Made by a program: the position numbers and the translations under genes. This document shows, one piece after another, positions 6,314 through 14,692 of a DNA stretch of 34,294 bases. Numbering within the stretch: position 1 is the stretch's first letter; every line of letters begins with the position of its first letter. The notes beneath the pieces are model-generated. The model was given only the letters and a program-made list of their open reading frames with translations, was not told where the DNA came from and did not search any database. Origin of the DNA: Verrucomicrobiales bacterium (GTDB lineage: Bacteria > Verrucomicrobiota > Verrucomicrobiia > Limisphaerales > UBA9464); contig SYEM01000012.1 of the NCBI GenBank assembly GCA_005801385.1, positions 1 through 34,294 of the forward strand, written 5' to 3'.

Positions 6314-8983
6314 CTACGTCCAACGCCGCCTGCCCCACACCAGCAGCACCAGACCCGCGGCCAGCAGCAGCCAGGACTGCGGTTCCGGCACCACCTGCGG
6401 CGTCGTCAACGGATCCACCGGCTTCAGCCCGGCCGCGGCATACTGGGCCCGGGTCTCCAACACCACCGCCCCGCTGACCGGGGTGACAAGCTGCCAGAGC
6501 CCTGCCCACTCGACCGCCTCACCCACCCTGCGCTGACCCGTCAGGTCCAGGATGTGGTCCCGGGCCCAGAGCCGCACGAGATGCCGGGAGCCGCGGGTCT
6601 CGACACCGGGGGCGACAACCACCCGTTCACGACGCCACTCGCGCCCCCCCTGCACTCCTCCCAGCTGGTCGAGACACCGCGTCAGATCCGCCTCAAGACC
6701 GTCGATCCGGGGCCAGACCCGGAGATGGGGTCGCGCCCCCGGGGCCTTCGTCACGAGATTGGGTCCCGGACGGATCTCGAAATCGACCATGGTGACGCGG
6801 CGATCCCCGACCCGGTCCATCGACTGAAGCCACGCGGCCGTGTCGCCGAGCAGGACGGGCACAGGCCCATGGATCCAGAGGACCTGTCCCTCCGGGGATC
6901 CCGTGACCCAGTCCCAGGCTGCCTCCAGCGCCGGGATCGGATCCTGGCCACCCACAAAGGGCGGGGAGTTCCAGACGAAGCGGTCCATCTGGTTCGTGGC
7001 CGCCCGGAAGGGGCCTTCCAACACCTCCGCCACCCGATGGACCCCATCGGACGCCACATAGATCCGGAGGTCGCCACGAGCCGTGGAGGCACCGAGCCCC
7101 TTCCGTATCGCCTCCCAGGCCTCCCGCCCGTCGACGCCTCCGTCCACCACGATCGCGAGACGCCCCGGAGGCGAGGCGGGCAGGTCGACCAGGGTCTGCC
7201 GCACCCAACCCGTCGGGGTGGACCGGTCATCCACCGCCCACGCGCTGGGACGCGGGGAGGAGTCCACGACAAACGGGATCGGATCGAATCCGTCGGACAC
7301 GCGGGACTGCTTCAGGCCGCTCCTCAGGACCTCGGGTTTCGAGGCCTCGGCGCGCCAGCCACTGGGAACGCGCGCAGGCGCCTGGCCACCTTCCAGCCAG
7401 AGGTGATGCTCGAGCGCGGGATCGATCCGGAAGTTCCGTTCCGTGAACCGGGGCCAGGTGCACTGAAGCTCCCCGGTGCCGATCGGCAGGAGCAACGCGG
7501 TGATGCCCAGACGCACCTTCATGGTCCCGCCCCGCGGCTCGATCGGGAAACACTGCATCAAGACGCGGTCGGGTCCAGAGGTCGTGACCAGGATCGGATC
7601 CCGTCGCTGCGCCACCGCCACCTGCTGGTACGCCGCCCGGGTCTCGCCCCGTCCGGCGAAGGCTGCCTCCCGTTCCTCGCCGTGCACCCACAGGGTGACC
7701 CGCGAGACGACACCGCCGGACGGCAACTGGATCTCCGCCCGAGCCTCCCGCTGGCGGCTGTCGTTGTCGTTCTGGAACTCCAGGGTCCACTCCACGTACT
7801 CCCACCCGTCGGGCACGGACACCTGGCCATCCAACCGGGAGGATCGCAAGGAAAGCCCGGACACCTGCCCTGCCACCGTCTCGCCTCCAAGGGACCGGTC
7901 CCACTCGAAATCCGACAGCACCTGTCGTCCTACGCCCCATTGATGGTTGAGGGGAGGGCGAACCGCATTGAACGGCTGACCCGTCACCTGAAAATAGACC
8001 TGATGGACGGCCTCGGCCTCCGGCGGGCATCGGTTCAGGAGATTGTCCCAGATCGCGACCCGGCGACCGTAGCACGCCCTCAGAAGGACGTCGGGATTCC
8101 CCCACCCCCGGAGGCGCTGGACGGCCTGGAATCGCTCGCCTTGTGAGTCGCCATGAACCGCGGTCCGAATCAGCTCCTCGGTCAGGAACCCCGGCAACGC
8201 CGCCAGGCCCAGAGCCGCCACCACCCCCCACGACAGCACCCACGCCCAACGGGGCCATGGGTGGCCGTTCTCCCTCGCCTCAATCCGGGCACGGCGCCAG
8301 AGGATCCACCCCACGATCCACGCGATGAGCGGCGTCAGCGGAATCAACCCGAGACCGAAGAACAGGAGTCCCAGCAACGCGAAGGGATAGGTCGGCGCAA
8401 AGGCGGCCGCGTACGCTCCAGAAACCCCAAGGGCCATGGCCAGGAGCCACGGATAGAGTCCGGGTGCGGAGCCTGGCCGACGGGACCGGAACCACAGGCC
8501 GAGTGCATACACCGCAGGCACCAGAAGCAGGAGGATTCCGTGGACGGGCGTGGGAATCGGATCGATCAGCTCCAGCGCCGAGAGACGCTGGGTCCACTCG
8601 AGGCCGATCGTGCCCAGCGGCAGCAGCACGCCGAACAGGCCGAGCAGGACCTCCACCGAGATTCTGCGGAGCCTGGATCGGGGAGGATCCGGAGGCACCC
8701 CGGGGAGGGTCGGCGGTGCCGGGTCGGCGATCGCACCTGTCCCGTCACCCGATTCCCCCACCGCCGGCTCCTCCAGCAGCATCGGATCCACGCGGGCCAG
8801 AAGACGTCGGACATCCACCTCGGTCACCACGGTCAATCCCTGGGCCGCCGCCTCCTGCATCACATGCTCCCGGAGGTCCGACATCACCTCGTCCGCCTCC
8901 GCACCATCGGCCTCGAATCGACGGCGATGGGCACGGAGACGCTCTTCGAGGAATTCCCGCGCCGGGGTCGTCCAGGAGCTCAC
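6314..8983 (-). CDS. Multi-domain membrane protein: HAAS, transmembrane helices, VIT domain, PEP-CTERM anchor
   Basis: The 889-residue protein has an unusual build. Residues 1-70 form a charged helical domain like the HAAS signalling domains that accompany PadR regulators. Residues 108-265 hold about six transmembrane helices. Residues 375-500 resemble a VIT (inter-alpha-trypsin-like) domain, with the ETRAAYQQ core. Residues 606-760 look like a vWA fold, but the metal site reads D614-G-G616-V-D618 instead of DxSxS, so it is probably degenerate. The tail is VPEP (865-868), a hydrophobic helix and GRRR, a textbook PEP-CTERM signal. The start is a GTG at 8981-8983 that overlaps the PadR stop codon (GTGA). 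The architecture resembles MSEP-CTERM proteins of other phyla. Its biochemical role is unknown; a sensing or envelope-scaffold role is inferred. Confidence 0.85.
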   Translation of the reverse strand: MSSWTTPAREFLEERLRAHRRRFEADGAEADEVMSDLREHVMQEAAAQGLTVVTEVDVRRLLARVDPMLLEEPAVGESGDGTGAIADPAPPTLPGVPPDPPRSRLRRISVEVLLGLFGVLLPLGTIGLEWTQRLSALELIDPIPTPVHGILLLLVPAVYALGLWFRSRRPGSAPGLYPWLLAMALGVSGAYAAAFAPTYPFALLGLLFFGLGLIPLTPLIAWIVGWILWRRARIEARENGHPWPRWAWVLSWGVVAALGLAALPGFLTEELIRTAVHGDSQGERFQAVQRLRGWGNPDVLLRACYGRRVAIWDNLLNRCPPEAEAVHQVYFQVTGQPFNAVRPPLNHQWGVGRQVLSDFEWDRSLGGETVAGQVSGLSLRSSRLDGQVSVPDGWEYVEWTLEFQNDNDSRQREARAEIQLPSGGVVSRVTLWVHGEEREAAFAGRGETRAAYQQVAVAQRRDPILVTTSGPDRVLMQCFPIEPRGGTMKVRLGITALLLPIGTGELQCTWPRFTERNFRIDPALEHHLWLEGGQAPARVPSGWRAEASKPEVLRSGLKQSRVSDGFDPIPFVVDSSPRPSAWAVDDRSTPTGWVRQTLVDLPASPPGRLAIVVDGGVDGREAWEAIRKGLGASTARGDLRIYVASDGVHRVAEVLEGPFRAATNQMDRFVWNSPPFVGGQDPIPALEAAWDWVTGSPEGQVLWIHGPVPVLLGDTAAWLQSMDRVGDRRVTMVDFEIRPGPNLVTKAPGARPHLRVWPRIDGLEADLTRCLDQLGGVQGGREWRRERVVVAPGVETRGSRHLVRLWARDHILDLTGQRRVGEAVEWAGLWQLVTPVSGAVVLETRAQYAAAGLKPVDPLTTPQVVPEPQSWLLLAAGLVLLVWGRRRWT

Positions 8984-9318
8984 TCGGCACCTCCCACCTT
9001 CTGTGCGCTGTCATGCATCGTCTCGATGTAGGCGTTCATGGTCTTGAGTGTCCGACGTCCCTCGGGGGTGAGGGCGTAGTATTTGCGGGCCGGACCGCTG
9101 GCCGACTCCTCGAGTCGGGTGCTGACCAGTCCGGCGACGCGGAGCCTCGACAGCAGCGGATACAACGTGCCCTCGGTGAGGCCCAGACCGGGCACCTCGG
9201 ACAGCTCCTTGACCAGCTCGTACCCGTAGCGCTCGCGGACGGCGAGGGTCCGGAGGATGCACAGCTCGATCACGCCCTTGCGGACCTGCACCACCCAGTT
9301 GTCGAAGAAGTCTGTCAC
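8980..9318 (-). CDS. PadR-family transcriptional regulator
   Basis: The 112-residue winged-helix DNA-binding protein has the family landmarks YGYELVKEL and EGTLYPLLSRL (recognition helix), the wing around RKYYALTPEGRR, and a short C-terminal dimerisation helix. It starts with a GTG at 9316-9318 that overlaps the stop of the membrane-protein gene before it, and its own stop overlaps the GTG of the HAAS/VIT gene after it. This suggests translational coupling. PadR proteins usually repress their own operon and release DNA when a signal arrives. Pairing with a HAAS-domain membrane protein is a known arrangement, so the two probably form one signalling unit. Confidence 0.93.
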   Translation of the reverse strand: MTDFFDNWVVQVRKGVIELCILRTLAVRERYGYELVKELSEVPGLGLTEGTLYPLLSRLRVAGLVSTRLEESASGPARKYYALTPEGRRTLKTMNAYIETMHDSAQKVGGAE

Positions 9319-9878
9319 GGAGTCCCCTTCCCTTCACCAAGGTGGTCCGCCGCAGCCACAGCGGACCGCTGAACTCGCCTCACCCGGAGGAGACTCCAAA
9401 GGCAGAGTCCAGCCGAGACCGCGACCCAGACGGGCTGGGCGGTCACCACCACGAAGGGCACGTCGATGAACCCCTCCCGGGTCTCCGCCCCACCCAGGAT
9501 GTCCCGGATCTGGCGCGGCAGAGAGACGAGTGTCAGCCACCCCAGCGGAAAGAGGAGCCCCTGGAGGCCGAGGAACCATCGGAGTCCCGGGCGCTCGGAT
9601 CCCGGAGTTCGGAGGAGCCCGACCAAGGCCACCGCCTGCGCCACGATCAGCAGATCACTGTAGGCGTAGGGCCACGTCCCCAGGGTGGAGAACCGGAAGT
9701 TTGACAACGCAATCCGGTAGTGTTCCCCCGACAGACGGTCATTGAACCCCATGGCATGCCCCGCACTGTCGACCGTCTCCCAGGGCGTGTTGGTCATCCC
9801 CGCATCCAGGGCGACCACCAGCAGCGTGACAACGAGGCTGGAAACGACCAGCACCACGGGGAGGAGACGGGTATGCAT
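9315..9878 (-). CDS. Four-helix integral membrane protein of unknown function
   Basis: I do not recognise this 187-residue protein. It has about four hydrophobic segments: residues 5-25, a pair around residues 72-90 and 100-120, and one around 145-165. An extracytoplasmic loop of about 45 residues follows the first helix, and a charged cytoplasmic tail ends the protein. The start is the ATG at 9876-9878, 4 nt after the lipoprotein stop. Its stop overlaps the GTG start of padR. By position it belongs to the PadR/HAAS/VIT operon and may be part of the same envelope module. Confidence 0.75.
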   Translation of the reverse strand: MHTRLLPVVLVVSSLVVTLLVVALDAGMTNTPWETVDSAGHAMGFNDRLSGEHYRIALSNFRFSTLGTWPYAYSDLLIVAQAVALVGLLRTPGSERPGLRWFLGLQGLLFPLGWLTLVSLPRQIRDILGGAETREGFIDVPFVVVTAQPVWVAVSAGLCLWSLLRVRRVQRSAVAAADHLGEGKGTP

Positions 9879-9882
9879 TGTC

Positions 9883-10263
9883 TCAATGCCCCGAGACCCG
9901 GTCCGAGACTTGGATCTCGAGGTCCGTGCCGATCACCGCCCGGATCCGATAGCCACCCCGGGGTTCCACGTATCCCTGGGATCCGGAGTCCATCCTCCGG
10001 CCCCCCGCCTCGAATTCGATCCTCACCCCGGATTCACTGATCGGCCGCACCACGATCCGTCGTCCCTCCCCCGCTCGCACCGTTCCGATCCGCTCCGTGA
10101 ACCCGGTGCCCGACACCACCAGATTGCTGACCGTCTGGGGCGAGTCGTTCCGCAGCTCCACCTCGGGACTGCCGGAGCATCCGACGAGCCCCGAAAGCAC
10201 ACCGACCAGGCACAGCCATCGACCGGGACTCCACCGATCTCTCCCGTTGCCATCGCCCTCCAT
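9883..10263 (-). CDS. Small lipoprotein
   Basis: The 126-residue protein has a basic N-terminus, a hydrophobic stretch and the lipobox LVGC (cysteine at residue 29). Signal peptidase II cleavage and lipid attachment are therefore expected; Ser at +2 would favour the outer membrane under the E. coli rule. The mature part of about 98 residues looks beta-rich (VELRNDS, RIEFEAGG) and has no recognised domain. It is the first gene of the run leading to the PadR/HAAS/VIT operon, with 4 nt to the next gene. The promoter should lie in the adjoining intergenic region. Confidence 0.75.
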   Translation of the reverse strand: MEGDGNGRDRWSPGRWLCLVGVLSGLVGCSGSPEVELRNDSPQTVSNLVVSGTGFTERIGTVRAGEGRRIVVRPISESGVRIEFEAGGRRMDSGSQGYVEPRGGYRIRAVIGTDLEIQVSDRVSGH

Positions 10264-10589
10264 GGGCTACATTTTTATGCAAGGTAGCTGGCGATGCAAG
10301 GTCGGAGTCGAATCCGGGGAGGGGACGGAGACTCACACGGCGACGCGGAGGCATGGAGCAAGTGTCGGAAGACAGGAAGGAGGTGGACCCGGCTTCGTCA
10401 TGGATCCCGTGGATCGGTTGAGTGGCAGCGCTTCGATGCGGGGAAGCCATGCCAGGAGGCTTCTCCTGTGAGGCGTACCAGGGCTCCCTCCGGCAGGTCC
10501 TCGCCCAAGATTCCAGAAGGAGGTCTCCCAAACCGTCTCTCCTCCGCGTCTCAGCGTCACCGCGTGAGTCCCCTCCCCTTTGCCGCTCC
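10264..10589. other. Intergenic region holding a repeat element
   Basis: This 326-bp stretch lies between the lipoprotein start and the recR 3' end, and I see no gene in it. It contains a repeat element with inverted ends (listed separately). The AT-rich patch ATTTTTATGC at 10270-10279, just upstream of the lipoprotein start, is the best place for that operon's promoter or leader, but no clear -35/-10 pair can be assigned. Confidence 0.5.
10318..10576. repeat. Dispersed repeat element with imperfect inverted ends, copy 1
   Basis: The left arm (10318-10350) and right arm (10542-10576) are imperfect inverted copies of each other. Both start from the outside with GGAGGGGAC and run through a CACRCGG-GACGC core to GACGCGGAG. 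About 190 bp of unique sequence lies between them. The same arms, in the same inverted arrangement, occur at 21277-21300 and 21594-21626. No ORF or transposase is present, so this is a short non-autonomous or REP/MITE-like element, or a pair of dispersed intergenic repeats. Confidence 0.55.
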
Positions 10590-11234
10590 TCAGCCGTCCG
10601 CCTTCAGATCCCGTCGCCCCTCGAGGGCGCGGCTCAGCGTGAGTTCATCCGCGAATTCAAGACCGCTTCCCGCCGGCAGACCTTGGGCCAGCCGGGTGAG
10701 TCGCACGCCGATGGATGCCAAACGTCGCGCGAGATAGTGCGCCGTCGCATCGCCTTCCACATCACTGCCCAACGCGAGGATCACCTCGGAAACCTCCCCT
10801 GCTCCCAGACGCTTCTCCAGTTCGGCGATCCGAAGGTCCTCCGGTCCGACCCCGTTGAGCGGACTGAGCTTGCCGCCCAGGACGTGATAGCGCCCACGGA
10901 AGGTTCCCGACTTCTCGAGACTCAGCACGTCGAGGGCCCGCTCCACCACACACAACAGCGTCGGCTCGCGTCGGGGATCGGCACAGACGGGACACGGCTG
11001 GGTCTCGGTGAGTGCCCCGCACTCCTGGCAGAACCCGACCCGCTCACGGGCCTCGACCAGGGCCGCGGCGAGATGTCGCACCGTCTCCGGATCGGACTGG
11101 ACCACATGAAGGGCGAGCCGCTCGGCGGAGCGGGGACCGATTCCGGGCAGCTGGCCGAGCGCGGTCGACAGCTGGGTGATGGCGTTGGGAAGACGGGGGT
11201 TCGACACAGGAGGCTTCCGGAGGTGCCCCACCAT
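10590..11234 (-). CDS. recR: Recombination mediator protein RecR
   Basis: RecR acts with RecO (and RecF) to load RecA on single-stranded gaps. The 214-residue protein, near the usual 200, has the helix-hairpin-helix LPGIGPRSAERLA (GIG at 31-33), a zinc finger with cysteines at about residues 69, 72, 81 and 84 (FCQECG and PCPVC), and a Toprim domain starting at LLCVVE. The C-terminal region is typical (ALGSDVEGDATAHYLARRL). The ATG at 11232-11234 gives a slightly long N-terminus; a GTG at SNPRLP, 10 codons in, is an alternative. No dnaX or YbaB gene, the common neighbours, is seen. Confidence 0.95.
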   Translation of the reverse strand: MVGHLRKPPVSNPRLPNAITQLSTALGQLPGIGPRSAERLALHVVQSDPETVRHLAAALVEARERVGFCQECGALTETQPCPVCADPRREPTLLCVVERALDVLSLEKSGTFRGRYHVLGGKLSPLNGVGPEDLRIAELEKRLGAGEVSEVILALGSDVEGDATAHYLARRLASIGVRLTRLAQGLPAGSGLEFADELTLSRALEGRRDLKADG

Positions 11235-11323
11235 GATGGAGCCGGGGCGGGAAAAGGAAAGGGTTTGCCCGGAAGGTCGACCGGCCGCCTGCGATCACCG
11301 GGCCGGAACACCACCACACCGCT

Positions 11324-11890
11324 TCAGAACGACATCCGGAAGCGGAGTCCGAATCCGAAGGCCTTGGGCAACCGGATCGGCATCGGCGAGTTCACCGGAA
11401 CCTGGCTTGGATCGAAAAACCCGAGGCCATCCGACTCCACCACGAGCGGATCCACCCGGGTCCTCAGGAAATGGTTCCAGTTGTCCTCGAACCGCTGCTG
11501 GTCTGCCGATCGCCATTCGCTCTGGAGATCGATGGGACGGGTTTGGGGAGCACCCGGAACCCCCGCACTGGCTCTGCGGTCGGCATCCGAGCGATCGAAC
11601 GCGATGGCGAGCAGGAGATCGTCGAACGCCTTGCGGGCCTCGTCCGGTCGACGCGTCGGCTCAGGGAGGATCCGACGCCAGGTCTCGGTGTCATACGTCA
11701 GATAGGTCGGGGGCTCGACGACCGGCTCGGGCTCCGGCGGCCGTGGTGGCGCGGGAGGAGGGCCCACCACCTGGGGCGGAACCGGAGGGATTTCCGGACC
11801 GCCCATCCACCGGGACCACCAGACGAGGAGCACGATCGCGGCGAGGGAGGCGAGGACCACCCACCAGACCCGTTGCCGCCCCAGTTTCAT
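11324..11890 (-). CDS. Membrane-anchored hypothetical protein
   Basis: I do not recognise this 188-residue protein. It has one N-terminal transmembrane helix (VWWVVLASLAAIVLLVWW), then a proline-rich linker (about residues 30-60) and a soluble domain with several Trp and Arg residues (WRRILPEPTRRPDEARKAF). The layout suggests a single-pass protein with its domain in the periplasm. The frame is open to 12133, but the ATG at 11888-11890 starts the hydrophobic helix directly, and the upstream part overlaps the next gene out of frame. It is 89 nt before recR on the same strand. Confidence 0.7.
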   Translation of the reverse strand: MKLGRQRVWWVVLASLAAIVLLVWWSRWMGGPEIPPVPPQVVGPPPAPPRPPEPEPVVEPPTYLTYDTETWRRILPEPTRRPDEARKAFDDLLLAIAFDRSDADRRASAGVPGAPQTRPIDLQSEWRSADQQRFEDNWNHFLRTRVDPLVVESDGLGFFDPSQVPVNSPMPIRLPKAFGFGLRFRMSF

Positions 11891-11963
11891 CGTCGCCAAT
11901 ACAGCACTCCGGGAGCCCCCGGGCAAGCCGCCCAGTCGGACAGACCGGATCGCGTCCCCCGGA

Positions 11964-12845
11964 TCACTTCGCCGGGTTTGCCGCCGTCCAGCCCCGGACG
12001 AATCCGATGCACTGGGCCACATCCGGAACGGAGTGGTCCCAGTTGAACTCGTATTCGCAGCTGATGTTGCCGTCGAACTTCTGACGCCGCAGTTCCGCGA
12101 GCACTCCGGCCATGTCGGTCGATCCCGTGCCAAAGATCAGGTCATGCTGTCCCGGACCGAGCTTCTCGCGCTCCTTGGCATGCATCGAGATCACCCGCCC
12201 CTTCAGGGCCTTGAGTCCGTCGACCGCCCGGATGCCGCTGGTCTGCCAGTGGCCGATGTCGGCGCAGGCTCCGATGCGGGAATCCCGGTTGCGGACCAGC
12301 TCGGCGACCCACTTCGGATCCCAGATCTTGTACGCCGGGTTCTTGGGCTGCTGGGCGTGGTTGTGGAAGGCGACCCGGATGTCGAACTCCTTCACGAGCG
12401 GCTCGAAGGTGTCGATCGAATCGGTCGACTCCGTGGTGATCGCGTAGAGGCCGAGTCCCTTGGCGAACTGGAAGAGCTTCCGGGCCGCCGCGGAGTCCTT
12501 CGGGATGTCCACGACGCCATAGTTGACCGCCTTGAGCCCATGCTTCCTGAGCTTCTCCTTGAGCTTGTCCAGCGCGGCGGCGGGCATCTCGTGACCCACC
12601 TTGGTGCCGCGATCCTCCGGACTCAGGGCCTGGCCAGGATAGAACTCGATGACCTTGCCACCGGCCGCCTCGGTCTTCTCGATCGCCTCAAAGGCGGTGA
12701 ACCGGTTGAAGGTGTAGGCCTGGCATCCGATCGCGAAGCCACCGATGCGGTACTCGGAGGCAATGGGGTCCGCCCACAGGGATCCGGCCAGGGCAACGAG
12801 CGAGACGACTCCGAGGAGTCGGGAGATGGGGGGAATGAAGTTCAT
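11964..12845 (-). CDS. Exported sugar-phosphate isomerase/epimerase-like TIM-barrel protein
   Basis: The 293-residue protein belongs to the xylose-isomerase-like TIM-barrel superfamily (IolE/hydroxypyruvate isomerase relatives). A signal peptide covers about the first 25 residues (hydrophobic LLGVVSLVALAG, cut near LWA-D). Likely metal-site residues are E in VIEFYPG, D and H in CADIGHW, H in ISMHAKE and E in CEYEF. Family members act on sugars or inositol derivatives; the substrate here is unknown. Export is common in Verrucomicrobia and Planctomycetes versions. The ATG at 12843-12845 begins the signal peptide; the longer frame up to 13058 lies inside the ABC ATPase gene. It follows the ATPase by 85 nt and may be a separate unit. 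Confidence 0.85.
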   Translation of the reverse strand: MNFIPPISRLLGVVSLVALAGSLWADPIASEYRIGGFAIGCQAYTFNRFTAFEAIEKTEAAGGKVIEFYPGQALSPEDRGTKVGHEMPAAALDKLKEKLRKHGLKAVNYGVVDIPKDSAAARKLFQFAKGLGLYAITTESTDSIDTFEPLVKEFDIRVAFHNHAQQPKNPAYKIWDPKWVAELVRNRDSRIGACADIGHWQTSGIRAVDGLKALKGRVISMHAKEREKLGPGQHDLIFGTGSTDMAGVLAELRRQKFDGNISCEYEFNWDHSVPDVAQCIGFVRGWTAANPAK

Positions 12846-12930
12846 GGGTGACGGGCGAATGAGACACCATCCGCCACCCACTCTCAACCCCGCCCTTCGC
12901 CCTCCACCCGCAGCGACCCTCCGGAGAACC

Positions 12931-13743
12931 TCACACGTAGCTGCGCTGCAGGAGCTCGGCGACGGCCGGATCGAGCTGTTCACGACGTCGGACCTGATCA
13001 AACCGGGCGAGGAGGTCCTCGGGACGCACGCGGGCCCGCTCCGCCCCCTGGAGGTCATGGAGAACCTGGCCGCGGTGCATCATGACGATGCGATCTCCCA
13101 GGTTGACGGCCTGCTGCATCGAGTGGGTGACCATCAGCGTGGTGAGCCGATCCTTCTGGATGATCTCGTGCGTGAGCCGGATGACCTGGTCGGCGCTCTT
13201 CGGATCCAAGGCCGCCGTATGCTCGTCGAGCAGCAGCAGCTCAGGCTTGAGCCAGGTGGCCATGAGGAGCGTCAGCGCCTGACGCTGCCCGCCGGAGAGA
13301 CTTCCGATCGCGTTGTCGACCCGATCCTCGAGTCCCATGTTGAGGGTCCGGATCCGGTCCCGGATCTCCCCCTTGAGCCGGGCATTGAGGGCCCAGCCGA
13401 AGCCTCGCGGACGTCCCCGCAGCGCCGCCATGGCGAGGTTCTCGGCGATGCTCATCGTCGGGGCGGTGCCGCTGAAGGGGTTCTGGAACACCCGTCCCAC
13501 GAGGCGCGCGCGTTGGTGTTCGGACCACCGGGTGATGTCCTGGCCCGCGAGGGTGATGCGTCCGGTGTCGACCAGGAAGGTCCCGGCCACCGCGTTCAGG
13601 AGGGTCGATTTCCCCGAACCGTTGGTGCCGATGATGATCAGGAATGAGCCGCGCTCGAGCCGCAGCGAAACCCCACGCAGGGCCCGGACCTCGTTGGGGG
13701 TGCCCGGGTTGAACGTCTTCAGGATCTGGTCCAGGTCGAGCAT
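12931..13743 (-). CDS. ABC transporter ATP-binding protein (TrpXYZ-like system)
   Basis: The 270-residue nucleotide-binding subunit is complete. Walker A is GTNGSGKST (39-47), the Q-loop is in VFQNPF, the signature is LSGGQ (149-153), Walker B ends in LLLLDE (D173, E174) and the H-loop is THS (H207). It should power the permease encoded 1 nt upstream. Together with the TrpX-type binding protein of the same operon this matches the TrpXYZ/YufPQ-like class of uptake systems, whose known or proposed substrates include tryptophan. The substrate here cannot be read from the sequence. It is the last gene of the partner-switching/ABC locus. Confidence 0.92.
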   Translation of the reverse strand: MLDLDQILKTFNPGTPNEVRALRGVSLRLERGSFLIIIGTNGSGKSTLLNAVAGTFLVDTGRITLAGQDITRWSEHQRARLVGRVFQNPFSGTAPTMSIAENLAMAALRGRPRGFGWALNARLKGEIRDRIRTLNMGLEDRVDNAIGSLSGGQRQALTLLMATWLKPELLLLDEHTAALDPKSADQVIRLTHEIIQKDRLTTLMVTHSMQQAVNLGDRIVMMHRGQVLHDLQGAERARVRPEDLLARFDQVRRREQLDPAVAELLQRSYV

Positions 13744-13744
13744 G

Positions 13745-14683
13745 TCAGGCGGGGTTGGGCTTGGGGACCGGGGATCTCAGGCGCCGCACGAGGTTGGGGG
13801 CGACGAGGGCCACGAACACGAAGACCGCGGTGATGAGCTTGAGGTCGTTGGGATTGAGACCCCAGCGGAGGGCGATCGCGACGAGCAGCCGGAACAGCAC
13901 CGATCCCATGACGGCCCCGGTGATGAGGAACCCGAACCGCTGGGTCCCGACCAGCGCCTCGCCGATGATCACGCTCGCCAGTCCCCAGACCACCATGCCG
14001 ATGCCCATCTGGACGTCGGCGAAGCCCTGGTACTGGGCGAGGAGGGATCCGGCGAGGGCCACGAGACCATTCGAGAGGGCGAGTCCGAGGATGAGGATAA
14101 AGTCCACGCTCACCCCAAGCGCCCGGATCATCTGGGGATTGTCCCCAGTCGCCCGCATCGCAGTTCCGAGATCCGTGCAGAAGAATGCGTAGAGGATCCC
14201 GCCGACGGCGCCGACCAGACCCACGGCCCCAAGAAGCATCGACAGGTCACGAAGGCCCACGGACCAGCCGAGGATACCGACATCCTGTTCCCCGCCCCGG
14301 AGACGCATGGCCAGGTGCTCGGCCGCGGTCGCGAGGGTCTTCTCGTTCAGGAGTGGCAGGTTGCTCTTCCCCATCACGTGGAGATTCACCGAGTAGAGCG
14401 CCGTCATCACAAGGATGCCGCTCAGAAGCCCATGGATCTTGAACTTCGTGTGCAGGATCCCGGTGAGGGCCCCGGCCAGGAAGCCGGCGCCGAATCCCGC
14501 CAGGGTCGCGAGGACCGGAGGAACGTGGCGGACCAGCAGGATCGCCGTCACGGAGGCACCGAACGTCAGCGAGCCGTCGACGGTGATGTCGGGGAAGTTG
14601 AAGATCCGGAAGCTCAGGTACACCCCCAGCGCCAGGAGGGCGAGGATGAGGCCGATGGTGGAGGCGCCGATCAGTAGGCTCAT
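13745..14683 (-). CDS. ABC transporter permease (branched-chain/TrpY-like)
   Basis: The 312-residue inner-membrane protein has about eight to nine hydrophobic segments and the landmarks of the PF02653-type permeases: the FNFPDITVDGSLTFGA start region typical of TrpX-linked permeases, and RATGDNPQMIRALGV, the coupling loop that meets the ATPase. It should form the channel of the uptake system with the ATPase (1 nt downstream) and the tandem binding protein. The ATG at 14681-14683 is 9 nt after the STAS-fusion gene. It is a single long permease, so a homodimer is expected. Confidence 0.92.
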   Translation of the reverse strand: MSLLIGASTIGLILALLALGVYLSFRIFNFPDITVDGSLTFGASVTAILLVRHVPPVLATLAGFGAGFLAGALTGILHTKFKIHGLLSGILVMTALYSVNLHVMGKSNLPLLNEKTLATAAEHLAMRLRGGEQDVGILGWSVGLRDLSMLLGAVGLVGAVGGILYAFFCTDLGTAMRATGDNPQMIRALGVSVDFILILGLALSNGLVALAGSLLAQYQGFADVQMGIGMVVWGLASVIIGEALVGTQRFGFLITGAVMGSVLFRLLVAIALRWGLNPNDLKLITAVFVFVALVAPNLVRRLRSPVPKPNPA

Positions 14684-14692
14684 GGCGTGTGT

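Noticed and set aside
6248-8146. Long plus-strand ORF opposite the VIT/PEP-CTERM gene
   Set aside because: The composition (Pro, Arg, Gly, His) is that of an antisense frame, and the minus-strand protein has clear domains.
13313-14677. Plus-strand ORF of 454 codons opposite the ABC ATPase and permease
   Set aside because: It is antisense to two genes with intact motifs; its product is rich in Asp, Glu, His and Arg without any fold signature.
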